Shown here one piece after another: positions 45,460 to 54,460 of a stretch of DNA of 64,000 nt. Both the position numbers and the translations under genes were made by a program. Origin of the DNA: Pseudomonas sp. MH9.2 (lineage in GTDB: Bacteria; Pseudomonadota; Gammaproteobacteria; Pseudomonadales; Pseudomonadaceae); assembly GCF_034353875.1 (NCBI RefSeq), contig NZ_CP133784.1, forward strand, positions 1,364,001 to 1,428,000, read 5' to 3'. The notes below the pieces were generated by a model. The model had not been told where the DNA came from and searched no databases. It saw only the letters and a program-made list of their open reading frames with translations. Within the stretch, counting starts at the first letter, position 1. Each line of letters opens with the position of its first letter.

Positions 45460-45895
45460 GCCCCCTTTTTTTTACAGAAGGGTTCTACCAACCCGATGCA
45501 GGACCGCGCTACAAAGAGAATCCGCAAACCCCGACAAATTGTTGCAGAAAGGGTGGCGTCACAGGCAAACCGACGAACAGCAGTCTCGCTTTCTGGAGCG
45601 AACCGGCTGCCATCCAGCACGATCCTGATGGCGACCGCTCTAAACCAGGTATCGGCACGCAAACCACCGCCCCACATCAAACCACCTGAGCATCAGGACC
45701 CAAGCAGCGCTAAGCGGTTGATTTGAGTAGCCCTCGGCTTTGCTGTTAAATAGACGCGTGTCGCTACTGACGTGCCGCTTGGCTGTAGCACATAGGCTGA
45801 CTCGCCGTTCGTGCATTACGCCTCCTATTATTCAGAAGCGTACCGGGCGCAATCAGCTATTTCCTCGTGATCCGTCTTAATGTGAGTTTATTAAA
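45460..45895. other. Intergenic region before the cold-shock gene
   Basis: About 435 bases. Open frames on both strands (45375-45680 minus, 45496-45726 plus) overlap each other, lack ribosome-binding sites and look unlike proteins, so they are not called. The last 100 bases should hold the promoter and 5' leader of the cold-shock gene; long leaders are usual for such genes. Confidence 0.4.
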
Positions 45896-46501
45896 ATGTT
45901 GAAAATCGTCCACTTGCTAACAGGCGCAGCAGCCCTGCTCCTTTCCTTCATCCCTAGCCTGCGTAGTGAAGCCCTGTCTTCTTACCTCCTGCAACCCGAT
46001 GCGCTTTACCTGGCGCTTTTCGGCTTGCTCAACCTGTTACTTGCCCCCGTAATCCCTTACTGGAACAGAGGCCCTCGTCATCAACTGCAAAATCTGGTCA
46101 GCGGTCTTCTCGTGCTTGCCGTCATCCTTCAAACCTTGACCCTGCTTGTTCCACTGCAAACCATTGCTGGCCAACCGGCGATCATTGTCAGCCTGATCAG
46201 TGTCCTTATTGCAGTGCTGCTGCATTTGGCCGTCAGCTTCTATCAATCGTCACCTTCGCCTGCGGCACAAAGCCACGACATGACCAACCGCGATACCGGG
46301 ACCGTCAAGTGGTTCAACACCTCCAAAGGGTTTGGCTTCATTTCCCGCGACTCCGGCGATGATATTTTCGTCCACTTCCGCGCTATTCGGGGCGAAGGCC
46401 ATCGCGTACTGGTCGAAGGCCAGCGCGTCGAGTTCTCAGTGATGAATCGCGATAAAGGCCTGCAAGCCGAAGACGTAATTGCGGCACTACCACGCCGCTA
46501 A
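45896..46501 (+). CDS. Membrane-anchored cold-shock domain protein
   Basis: A 201-residue protein whose C-terminal 70 residues (about 132-200) form a complete cold-shock domain: [21 protein letters not shown] with RNP1 KGFGFIS, and RNP2 DIFVHF. The N-terminal 120 residues contain three to four hydrophobic helices (about 5-22, 36-52, 67-86, 96-114), so the nucleic-acid-binding domain is tethered to the inner membrane, facing the cytoplasm. Similar fusions occur in pseudomonads. The role is unknown; binding of RNA at the membrane is inferred from the domain. A terminator follows. Confidence 0.9.
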   Translation: MLKIVHLLTGAAALLLSFIPSLRSEALSSYLLQPDALYLALFGLLNLLLAPVIPYWNRGPRHQLQNLVSGLLVLAVILQTLTLLVPLQTIAGQPAIIVSLISVLIAVLLHLAVSFYQSSPSPAAQSHDMTNRDTGTVKWFNTSKGFGFISRDSGDDIFVHFRAIRGEGHRVLVEGQRVEFSVMNRDKGLQAEDVIAALPRR

Positions 46502-46524
46502 AATCTCTCCCGCCCCAAAAAAAG

Positions 46525-46560
46525 AAAACCCGCCTCTCTTTACGAGATCGCGGGTTTTTT
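46525..46560. terminator. Terminator between cold-shock gene and slyX
   Basis: Stem AAAACCCGC (46525-46533) with GCGGGTTTT (46550-46558), an inner TCTC/GAGA pairing, and T-runs on both strands. It serves the convergent cold-shock and slyX transcripts. Confidence 0.85.
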
Positions 46561-46575
46561 ATCGACCAGAAAAAA

Positions 46576-46782
46576 TCAGTAATGCGGAGGGGGCGCCTCC
46601 TCCTCGAACGTATCGAACTGATTGCCGGCTTCTTCCTGACGCTTAAGCAGTGCAGCCATCTGCAACTGCAAGCGCTCGACCACACGCTGCTGAGTGACCA
46701 GGACATCATTGAGCGACTGAATCGTGTCGTCCTGGAAGGCCAATCGACTTTCCAACTCGTTAATACGCTGCTCAAGGCTCAT
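46576..46782 (-). CDS. slyX: SlyX-family coiled-coil protein
   Basis: A 68-residue protein of the SlyX family: a single coiled coil ([26 protein letters not shown]...) and the conserved C-terminal PPPHY. The function is not known. Its ATG overlaps the stop of the HIT gene by four bases, so translation is coupled. Confidence 0.95.
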   Translation of the reverse strand: MSLEQRINELESRLAFQDDTIQSLNDVLVTQQRVVERLQLQMAALLKRQEEAGNQFDTFEEEAPPPHY

Positions 46783-47210
46783 GCGTGTTCCTCCTCGAAA
46801 TGGAAATTGTCTGTCAATACCGACTGTAGACGATCGCGGAGGTCGGACAGTTGTTGGCTAGTATAAGGCTGTGCCGGATGCTTACCCCAAATAGGCGCGG
46901 GCCACGCTGCATCTTTCTGATAACGAACGATAACGTGCATATGTAGCTGGCTAACGATATTCCCCAATGCCGCGACATTCAGCTTGTCTGCATTGAATGC
47001 ATCACTGAGTGCTTGCGAGAGCGCAGTAGTCTCCTGCCACAGTTGCAACTGATCCGCCGCGTTCAGCTGGAACAATTCACTGATGCCCGCACGACGCGGC
47101 ACAAGAATGAACCATGGGTAATTCGAATCATTGGATAGCAGCAAACGACACAAGGGGAAATCGCCAAGGGGCACAGTATCTTGCGCAAGACGCGGATCTA
47201 AAACGAACAC
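46779..47210 (-). CDS. HIT-domain nucleotide hydrolase
   Basis: A 143-residue histidine-triad protein. The HIT motif is present as [10 protein letters not shown] (H-x-H-x-V type) and [16 protein letters not shown] forms the preceding strand. HIT proteins hydrolyse nucleoside monophosphate adducts such as AMP-Lys or dinucleoside polyphosphates; the substrate is unknown. The start is GTG at 47210, with AGGAG 7 bases upstream, giving [21 protein letters not shown], the normal start of pseudomonad homologues. A longer reading to 47309 has no homology. Confidence 0.93.
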   Translation of the reverse strand: MFVLDPRLAQDTVPLGDFPLCRLLLSNDSNYPWFILVPRRAGISELFQLNAADQLQLWQETTALSQALSDAFNADKLNVAALGNIVSQLHMHVIVRYQKDAAWPAPIWGKHPAQPYTSQQLSDLRDRLQSVLTDNFHFEEEHA

Positions 47211-48200
47211 CGCAAAACTCCTGATCAACTGGTTGGTTTTTAACTCGACGCCCCGAACCGCGGAGTCATCCAGCAATACCTCGCAGGATACGCGGGAATG
47301 TGTAGTCATTCACTGTCCACCCTCAACCTGGACACGCTGAGCCACCGACCAAAAACCCTTACAGACATCCGCAGGGCATGCGCAGCTGCCATCTGCACTG
47401 ATTTGGCACACCGCGTCCCTCGCGGCAACGCCTGATACCGCTCCTTGAATGTAGATCAGTTTCCAACCAGGCAGCCCAAAAAATGCTGCCTGGTCATTTT
47501 TCGGCAACAAAAGGACAGCGAAACTGCCGTGCCTAATACCTTATAGTCGACCTCAAGGACCTGACATCAAGCACACTCGTAACACAGTGCACCAAAAAGA
47601 CTCACTTTTCCTTTCAACCAGTACCAGCCATCCTGAATCTACCCAGCCCGCCAGACTGACCGGTAACGCTTCTTAGGTCCTCAGCGGATTCTCAAGCAAT
47701 TCTCAGGTTTTTTTCCTGAAAAAAAATAGATTAAAAACCATATAAATCAATTACTTAGAAAAATATAGCGCTAAAGAATGATGTTTTGTGAAAAAAATGT
47801 CATCGTTTTTGATCTTTGTGCACGGTTGTTGCTTTGTTACACACCAGAGTCCGCCGATGTGCTTACTACCCAGCAGACACATCCGGAGATGAATAAAACG
47901 GCAGCGCATTATCCAGGGAGTGTTTGAGCGGCTGTGCATAGACTGTTTTCACCTATGCTTAAGCCCTCAAAAATAACGCCGTAGTTGTGGGGTTTGATAA
48001 CAGGAGCTACACAATTGCGACATGGACAACCTACATTTGCGACACCACCGTAAAGATGCCGAAAGGATAGGTTTGTAACTATCGCCAACATGGTCAGCGT
48101 GATATAAATTTGCGCCGACACAAAAAGAAAGAGCCTCCCAGATAAAAAAACAGGTGGGATGGCGGCAACTTTTCTTAAAAAACCAAAGGAGCAAATCACG
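47211..48200. other. Long intergenic region upstream of the OprD-family porin
   Basis: Nearly 1 kb without a convincing gene. At 47467-47492 a perfect stem CCAGGCAGC/GCTGCCTGG is followed by TCATTTTTC, a possible terminator reading rightward. Short frames on the minus strand (47310-47510, 47751-47939, 47967-48401) lack support. The part from 47690 to 47820 is very AT-rich, the most likely promoter and regulatory area for the porin. Near 48122-48129 the leader contains AAAAAGAA, matching the AAnAAnAA pattern bound by Hfq/Crc in pseudomonads. Confidence 0.5.
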
Positions 48201-49541
48201 ATGAGAGTGATGAAGTGGAGCGCAATCGCACTGGCCGTAACTGCGGGCAGCACCCAATTGGCAACGGCTGCAGCCTTCGTCAGTGATCAGGCCGATACCA
48301 AGGGCTTTGTACAAGACAGCACGCTGAATCTGCTGCTTCGTAACTACTACTACAATCGTAACAAGACCGATGGTGGGGTAGACGACAAAGACTGGACCCA
48401 AGGTTTACACGGTGTTTTCAACTCGGGCTTCACTCAGGGTACTGTCGGCTTCGGTGTTGATGCCTTTGGCTACCTCGGCCTGAAGCTTGACGGCTCAGAC
48501 AAGTATGCCGGTTCGGGCAACCTGCAACTCGAGCATAATGCCGATGGTTCTATTAAAGGCAACGAAAGCAGCTACGGCAAATCCGGTGCGGCGCTTAAAG
48601 TCCGTATTTCCAAGACAGAGCTGAAAGTCGGTGACATGCAGCCGACCACTAGCCCGGTCTTCGCGGTGGGTGGCTCTCGCCTCCTGCCACAAACTGCTAC
48701 CGGCTTCCTATTGCAGAGCAGCGAAATCAAAGGTCTTGACGTTGAAGCGGGCCATTTCACCTCCGCGACCAGCCAGGACACGACCAAGCATGATGGCGAT
48801 CTTTATGCCACTTATGCTGGTGTCACAGCAAAATCGGCAGATTTCGTCGGCGGCAAATACGCCATCACCGACAGCCTGAGCGCTTCGCTTTATGCAGCTA
48901 AACTGCAAGACATCTGGAACCAGTACTACGCTAACGTGAACTACGTTATGCCTATCGCTGACACGCAATCCTTGGCGTGGGATTTCAACATCTACCGCAC
49001 CACTGATGCAGGCGCCAAGAAAGCAGGCGACATTAGCAACACCGCTTTCTCCCTGGCAGCAGCGTATTCGTTCCTGACCGCACATACCCTGACCCTCAGC
49101 TTCCAGAAGGTCAACGGCGACACCCCATTCGACTACATCGGTGTGGGTGACAACAACCGCGGTGGCGACTCGATATTCCTCGCCAACTCTGTTCAATACT
49201 CCGACTTTAACGCACCTGGCGAAAGATCGTGGCAAGCTCGCTACGACCTGAACATGGCGTCCTACGGCGTACCGGGCCTGAGCTTCATGACCCGTTACGT
49301 TGCCGGCAGCCACATTGACGGGACGAACACTCCATCGAACAGCACCTATACCGACCTGTACGGTAAAGACGGTAGCCACCACGAGACCAACCTGGAAGCC
49401 AAGTACGTAGTACAAACTGGCCCAGCCAAAGACCTGTCCTTCCGTCTTCGTCAAGCTTGGCACACTGCCAACGCTGCAGAAGGCGAAGGCGATGTCCAAG
49501 AGTTCCGCCTGATCGTCGACTACCCGATTTCGGTTCTGTAA
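48201..49541 (+). CDS. OprD-family outer-membrane porin
   Basis: A 446-residue substrate-specific porin of the OprD/Occ family, 18-stranded in known structures. The signal peptide is MRVMKWSAIALAVTAGSTQLATAAA. The mature part begins FVSDQADTKGFVQDSTLNLLLRNYYYNRN, a family hallmark, and ends in a strand closing with FRLIVDYPISVL. The substrate (amino acids, aromatic acids, peptides) cannot be fixed by reading. AAAGGAG precedes the ATG at 48201 by 8 bases. It is monocistronic, with a long leader and a strong terminator. Confidence 0.95.
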   Translation: MRVMKWSAIALAVTAGSTQLATAAAFVSDQADTKGFVQDSTLNLLLRNYYYNRNKTDGGVDDKDWTQGLHGVFNSGFTQGTVGFGVDAFGYLGLKLDGSDKYAGSGNLQLEHNADGSIKGNESSYGKSGAALKVRISKTELKVGDMQPTTSPVFAVGGSRLLPQTATGFLLQSSEIKGLDVEAGHFTSATSQDTTKHDGDLYATYAGVTAKSADFVGGKYAITDSLSASLYAAKLQDIWNQYYANVNYVMPIADTQSLAWDFNIYRTTDAGAKKAGDISNTAFSLAAAYSFLTAHTLTLSFQKVNGDTPFDYIGVGDNNRGGDSIFLANSVQYSDFNAPGERSWQARYDLNMASYGVPGLSFMTRYVAGSHIDGTNTPSNSTYTDLYGKDGSHHETNLEAKYVVQTGPAKDLSFRLRQAWHTANAAEGEGDVQEFRLIVDYPISVL

Positions 49542-49564
49542 CCGCAGTCAGCGTTTCGTAATCG

Positions 49565-49593
49565 AAAAAACCCGGCCCAGGCCGGGTTTTTTT
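49565..49593 (+). terminator. Terminator of the OprD-family gene
   Basis: Stem with A-run AAAAAACCCGGC (49565-49576) and GCCGGGTTTTTT (49581-49592), a four-base loop and seven T residues, 24 bases past the stop codon. Confidence 0.95.
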
Positions 49594-49729
49594 ACGTCGT
49601 TTTTTTCAGGCAACCTTTTTTAACCAGGCAGAACACCTTCCGTTGTGCCGGCCTTACCCTGTACGCAACGAGATCCCCCCCGTACAATGCGAGGTCATTT
49701 CTAGCCTCAGCAACCGACAACGGCCTACC

Positions 49730-51445
49730 ATGCGTACCAGTCAATATTTGCTCGCCACACAGAAAGAAACCCCTTCCGATGCAGTGGTCGTCAGCCACCA
49801 GCTGATGCTGCGTGCCGGCATGATCCGCAAACTCGCTTCCGGCCTTTATACCTGGCTCCCCATGGGCTTGCGGGTTTTGCGCAAGGTCGAAGCTGTCGTT
49901 CGTGAAGAGATGAACGCTGCTGGTGCGCTCGAAGTATTGATGCCGGGCATCCAGCCTGCAGAGTTGTGGCAGGAATCAGGGCGCTGGGAACAGTACGGCC
50001 CAGAATTGCTGCGCATGAAAGATCGACATAACCGTGAATTCTGTGCGGGCCCGACCCACGAAGAAGTCATCACCGATCTGGCACGCAACGAGCTCAACAG
50101 CTATAAGCAGCTGCCGATCAACCTGTACCAGATCCAGACCAAATTCCGCGATGAGACCCGCCCACGCTTTGGCGTGATGCGTGGCCGTGAATTCATCATG
50201 AAAGACGCGTACTCCTTCCATGTCGACCAGGTTTCGCTTCAGGCTACCTACGACCGGATGCATCAGGCGTACTGCAACGTATTCACCCGCCTGGGCCTGA
50301 ACTTCCGCCCGGTCGAAGCCGATAACGGCTCCATCGGCGGCGCGGGCTCTCATGAGTTTCACGTGCTGGCCGAGTCTGGCGAAGACGACATCGCATTCAG
50401 CGACAGCTCCGATTACGCTGCAAACATTGAAAAAGCCGAGGCCGTTCCACGCGAACAGTCACGCCAGGCACCCACTGAAGAACTGCGCCTGATCGACACA
50501 CCACACGCCAAGACCATCGCGCAACTGGTAGAAGGCTTCAACCTGCCGATTGAAAAGACCATCAAAACTCTGGTGGTCCACGCAGCTGAAGAAGGCAAAT
50601 TGATCGCGCTGATCATTCGTGGCGATCACGAACTCAACGAAATCAAGGCCGCCAACCTGCCTCAGGTCGCCAGCCCGCTAGTCATGGCATCCGAATCCGA
50701 ACTGCGTGACGCCATTGGCGCTGGCGCAGGCTCGCTTGGCCCGTTGAATCTACCGCTGCCTTGCATCATCGACCGCTCCGTCGAACTGATGAGCGACTTT
50801 GGCATCGGCGCCAACATCGACGACAAGCACTACTTTGGCGTCAACTGGGAGCGCGATCTACCGGTTCCCGCCGTGGCCGACCTGCGCAACGTGGTGGCTG
50901 GCGACCCAAGCCCGGACGGCAAGGGCACGCTGGAAATCAAACGCGGTATTGAAGTCGGGCATATTTTCCAGCTGGGCACCAAGTACAGCGAAGCCTTGAA
51001 GTGCCAGGTGCTTGGCGAAAACGGCAAACCTGTAACCCTGACCATGGGCTGTTATGGCATTGGTGTTTCTCGCGTGGTGGCAGCTGCCATTGAGCAGAAC
51101 AACGATGAAAACGGGATCATCTGGAACGATGCCCTGGCACCTTTTCAGATTGCCCTGGTGCCATTGCGCTATGAAACCGAGGCAGTGCGCGAAGCAACCG
51201 ACACGCTGTACGCCGAACTGACCGCAGCTGGCTTTGAGGTGCTGCTGGATGATCGCGACAAAAAAACCAGTCCCGGCAACAAGTTCGCAGACATGGAGCT
51301 GATCGGTATTCCGCACCGCATCGTGGTCAGCGACCGCGGCCTGGCAGAAGGTAACCTTGAGTACAAGAGCCGTACTGAAGCCCAGGCGCAAGCCTTGCCT
51401 GTGGCCGACGCCCTGTCCTTTCTTCAAGCCCGCATCCGCCGCTGA
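49730..51445 (+). CDS. proS: Prolyl-tRNA synthetase
   Basis: A 571-residue bacterial-type ProRS. The class II core carries motif 1, motif 2 ([29 protein letters not shown]) and motif 3 ([17 protein letters not shown]). The editing (INS) domain, which clears Ala-tRNA-Pro, lies between motifs 2 and 3 (about residues 235-390), and the anticodon-binding domain closes the chain (about 470-571). The ATG at 49730 gives [19 protein letters not shown], the standard start. It is followed by a lipoprotein gene 87 bases on. Confidence 0.98.
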   Translation: MRTSQYLLATQKETPSDAVVVSHQLMLRAGMIRKLASGLYTWLPMGLRVLRKVEAVVREEMNAAGALEVLMPGIQPAELWQESGRWEQYGPELLRMKDRHNREFCAGPTHEEVITDLARNELNSYKQLPINLYQIQTKFRDETRPRFGVMRGREFIMKDAYSFHVDQVSLQATYDRMHQAYCNVFTRLGLNFRPVEADNGSIGGAGSHEFHVLAESGEDDIAFSDSSDYAANIEKAEAVPREQSRQAPTEELRLIDTPHAKTIAQLVEGFNLPIEKTIKTLVVHAAEEGKLIALIIRGDHELNEIKAANLPQVASPLVMASESELRDAIGAGAGSLGPLNLPLPCIIDRSVELMSDFGIGANIDDKHYFGVNWERDLPVPAVADLRNVVAGDPSPDGKGTLEIKRGIEVGHIFQLGTKYSEALKCQVLGENGKPVTLTMGCYGIGVSRVVAAAIEQNNDENGIIWNDALAPFQIALVPLRYETEAVREATDTLYAELTAAGFEVLLDDRDKKTSPGNKFADMELIGIPHRIVVSDRGLAEGNLEYKSRTEAQAQALPVADALSFLQARIRR

Positions 51446-51453
51446 GTCCGGGA

Positions 51454-51475
51454 CGCGCACGTGAAAGCGTGCGCG
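51454..51475. other. GC-rich hairpin after proS
   Basis: A perfect 8-bp stem CGCGCACG (51454-51461) with CGTGCGCG (51468-51475) and a six-base loop, just past the proS stop codon. No T-run follows, so it may attenuate or protect rather than fully terminate the transcript into the lipoprotein gene. Confidence 0.5.
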
Positions 51476-51532
51476 CCCTCGCCATCGACGCATGACAAGG
51501 CAAGACCCGCACTTTCCGTATCAAGAGATCAC

Positions 51533-52489
51533 ATGCTCAAGCGAAATACCTTAAGCCTCGGTAGTGCCGCACTGTGCGGCACCCTGCTTGTCAGCGGTTG
51601 TGCCAACCACCTGTCACCACACAGCGAGCACGAAGAGCGCGTCGAGCGCAAATTGCTCAATCACAGCCTGCAAGTCGATATCGGTGAGCCCAAGATGCTT
51701 GAGCTTCCGCAACGTCGCGTGCGGATTCATGATCAGAAGACGTTCGAAGTCACCGAATTCGAAGTCACCCGCAACTATGATCGCTACACCCCTTACCAAC
51801 CTTGGCGCGAGACCTATGAAATCCCGCTGGGTGCAGTTGCAGTGGTGGGCGGTATAGGCGCCAATATTCTCAACGTGGTCATGCTTGGGCGCTTACCGGA
51901 CAGCATGACCAAAGACTGGATCAGTTACGGCTTTGCCGGACTCAATCCATTCATGAACATGCCGTCCCTTGGCAGGGCGCAGCAGAACCTTTCCAGTATT
52001 GATGAGGCTCAGCACGACAAGCGGATTGAGTATTCCAGCTTGCCCTGGAGCGAACGCCCGGTCGAGGTCAAGGCAGGCGCGCAAACTTACGATCTGACAA
52101 CTGATCACAACGGGGTACTGCGCCTGAACCTGCTCGACAGCCCTTTTGCCGAACAGGAAATCAATCACATCACCCGCTTGCAGATCAGTGTCGCGGATGA
52201 TCAAGACAATGTACGCGTCAGTGCTACCCTGCCGATCAGCAATTCATTGCGCGGCAAATTGCGCGAAGCTCACGCATTGATCTACGACGACCTGGAAGAT
52301 GACGAAGTCAGCCAATGGGTACACCGGGTCAAACGTCTCTCAGAACTGGGACTCGAAGAAGAAGCCAGCGAGCTGGAACAAAGCCTGATCGAACTGACGC
52401 GCAATGACCCCGAACTGCAACAGCAATTTCTTAAATCGCTGACCAAAGACGCCGGGCGCCTGGTGGCCGATCCAGGGCCGAACAGCTAG
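51533..52489 (+). CDS. Uncharacterised lipoprotein
   Basis: A 318-residue protein with a lipoprotein signal (MLKRNTLSLGSAALCGTLLVSGC; lipid Cys at residue 23). The central part has a hydrophobic glycine-rich stretch (about 100-125, LGAVAVVGGIGANILNVVMLG), which may be membrane-associated, and the C-terminal 70 residues are acidic and helical (LYDDLEDDEVSQWVHRVKRL-like). No known family is recognised, although the neighbour position, after proS, is typical for pseudomonads. I chose the ATG at 51533 because it starts the lipoprotein signal. Its 3' end overlaps the convergent dinB by four bases. Confidence 0.82.
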   Translation: MLKRNTLSLGSAALCGTLLVSGCANHLSPHSEHEERVERKLLNHSLQVDIGEPKMLELPQRRVRIHDQKTFEVTEFEVTRNYDRYTPYQPWRETYEIPLGAVAVVGGIGANILNVVMLGRLPDSMTKDWISYGFAGLNPFMNMPSLGRAQQNLSSIDEAQHDKRIEYSSLPWSERPVEVKAGAQTYDLTTDHNGVLRLNLLDSPFAEQEINHITRLQISVADDQDNVRVSATLPISNSLRGKLREAHALIYDDLEDDEVSQWVHRVKRLSELGLEEEASELEQSLIELTRNDPELQQQFLKSLTKDAGRLVADPGPNS

Positions 52490-53547
52490 CGCGTAAACAG
52501 CTCCAACTGCTCATGACCACCACGTAGATCCTGCAGACGCACGCCGATACCCAATAAGCGCACCGGCTTATCACCTCGAGCGAATGCCTGGGTCAGCAGC
52601 TGTTCAAAACCATCCAGATCACGCCCCGCGCCTGATTGCTCGAGGGTAGTTTGAGTGAAGTCATGAAACTTCACTTTGACGAAAGGCTTACCCGCTCTGT
52701 AGCTGTCGTCCACGCGCGCCATTCGCCCAGCGAGCGTCGCGAGTAACTCCGGCAGTTTTTCCAGACAGCTGGCCAGATCGGGCAAATCCGTATCGTAGGT
52801 GTTTTCGACACTTACCGACTGACGCCGACTGTCGTTCTGCACCGGCCGATCATCAATCCCGCGCGCCAGACTCCACAGCCGCTCACCAAACGTACCGAAT
52901 TCTCGCACCAAGGCCAATTTGTTCCAATCGCGCAGATCCGTGCAGGTGGTGATACCAAGTCGGCCCAGCTTGCCCGCAGTTACCTTGCCGACGCCATGCA
53001 ACTTGCTCACCGGCAATGTGGCGACGAACGCTTCTACTTGATCCGGGGTAATCACAAACAAACCGTTGGGTTTTTTCCAGTCACTGGCAATTTTTGCGAG
53101 GAATTTGTTTGGGGCCACCCCGGCTGACACGGTGATATGCAGTTGATTGGAGACACGACGACGGATGTCCTGAGCAATTCGGGTCGCACTTCCCGAGAAA
53201 TAGTTGCTATCCGAAACATCCAGAAAAGCCTCATCCAACGACAGAGGCTCGATCAGATCGGTGTAATCGCGAAAAATGGTCTGGATTTCACGGGAAGCCT
53301 CTTTATAAGCTTCCATGCGCGGCTTGACGATGGTCAGGTCGGGGCACAGCGTCAAAGCATGCCTGGACGACATGGCCGAGCGCACGCCATAGGCCCGCGC
53401 CTCATAGTTGCAGGTGGCTATCACTCCGCGCCGGTCCGCCGAGCCGCCTACCGCCAGCGGCTTGGCAGCAAGACGCGGATCGTCGCGCATTTCGATGGCG
53501 GCGTAGAAGCAGTCACAGTCGACGTGGATGATTTTGCGCTGCGTCAT
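52486..53547 (-). CDS. dinB: DNA polymerase IV
   Basis: A 353-residue Y-family translesion polymerase. Motif I is HVDCDCFYAAIE with the catalytic Asp10, and motif III is SLDEAFLDVS with the catalytic Asp-Glu. The thumb helix-hairpin-helix (VSKLHGVGKVTAGKLGRLGI) and the little-finger domain (about residues 240-350) follow, and the chain ends with a clamp-binding-like QLELF. It is single, leftward, and converges on the lipoprotein gene. SOS control is typical of the family but I did not find a convincing LexA box. Confidence 0.97.
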   Translation of the reverse strand: MTQRKIIHVDCDCFYAAIEMRDDPRLAAKPLAVGGSADRRGVIATCNYEARAYGVRSAMSSRHALTLCPDLTIVKPRMEAYKEASREIQTIFRDYTDLIEPLSLDEAFLDVSDSNYFSGSATRIAQDIRRRVSNQLHITVSAGVAPNKFLAKIASDWKKPNGLFVITPDQVEAFVATLPVSKLHGVGKVTAGKLGRLGITTCTDLRDWNKLALVREFGTFGERLWSLARGIDDRPVQNDSRRQSVSVENTYDTDLPDLASCLEKLPELLATLAGRMARVDDSYRAGKPFVKVKFHDFTQTTLEQSGAGRDLDGFEQLLTQAFARGDKPVRLLGIGVRLQDLRGGHEQLELFTR

Positions 53548-53755
53548 GAGGTGCGGTTATGAATGCTGTGGGCTGCGCAGTATCTCACCCACGCTGAAAT
53601 GTGGCACTCACGATACCGAAAGCAATGTACGAAAGGCCTGAGAAAATGACCAAAATAGCCCTATCAGGTCCGCGCTACGCGCCCTCAAGCCGATTCGTGC
53701 ACTCAATTAGCATCGCTAAGCGATTGAAGGAAAAGAATTTTTCTGAAATTAACAA

Positions 53756-53783
53756 TTGACAGCCCGGCGTTCCACTGTAGAAT
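53756..53783 (+). promoter_or_regulatory. Promoter of tRNA-fMet copy 1
   Basis: A perfect -35 TTGACA (53756-53761) and -10 TAGAAT (53778-53783) with 16-base spacing, 13 bases before the first tRNA base. Confidence 0.85.
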
Positions 53784-53796
53784 GCCGACACACAGA

Positions 53797-53873
<77 letters not shown>

Positions 53874-53879
53874 AACATC

Positions 53880-53911
53880 AAAAAAGGCTACTCGGAAGAG
53901 TGGCCTTTTTT
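53880..53911 (+). terminator. Terminator of tRNA-fMet copy 1
   Basis: AAAAAAGGCTACTC pairs with GAGTGGCCTTTTTT around a four-base loop, followed by T residues; it lies 6 bases after the CCA end. Confidence 0.9.
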
Positions 53912-54085
53912 GTGCCTGCGATTTCATCACATCCAACCTTGCCCCTCCCCCTTCGCTGTGGAGCAGTCAGGAATAGACGGATGAGACATGAAGGACGCCC
54001 CATCAGGAAAACCCTTTGCGCACCGAACACTTAACCGATCCGACAAGCTATTTACGCTTATTTGTCGCTCATACCGCATTAACGG

Positions 54086-54113
54086 TTGACACCCCACCGT
54101 TCCACTGTAGAAT
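54086..54113 (+). promoter_or_regulatory. Promoter of tRNA-fMet copy 2
   Basis: A perfect -35 TTGACA (54086-54091) and -10 TAGAAT (54108-54113), spacing 16, the same as copy 1. Confidence 0.85.
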
Positions 54114-54126
54114 GCCGCCACACAGA

Positions 54127-54203
<77 letters not shown>

Positions 54204-54209
54204 AATATC

Positions 54210-54241
54210 AAAAAAGGCTGCTCGAAAGAGTGGCCTTTTTT
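54210..54241 (+). terminator. Terminator of tRNA-fMet copy 2
   Basis: AAAAAAGGCTGCTC pairs with GAGTGGCCTTTTTT around a four-base loop (two G-T or mismatched positions), followed by T residues. It differs from copy 1 by only two bases. Confidence 0.9.
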
Positions 54242-54460
54242 GTGTCTGACCGAAAAGCATCGGAACAGTGGTCAGAAATGCTTGTCAGAATTGTCGATCC
54301 AGAGGATAGGTGTCTATCGGCTAAACAGCCGGCTGAAACGAATCCGCTACATTCGCCCTGTAGACTGTGACACGCTAATATCTCGAAATATTTTCTGCGT
54401 AGGGATTGGTAACTTGTCTGTATACCTCCATCCTGTCGCGCACGATCCAAGGAGTGATTG

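Noticed and set aside
45375..45680. A 101-codon minus-strand frame before the cold-shock gene
   Set aside because: It overlaps a frame with better features and has no ribosome-binding site.
47310..47510. A 66-codon minus-strand frame before the OprD-family gene
   Set aside because: No support beyond openness; it contains the hairpin at 47467-47492.
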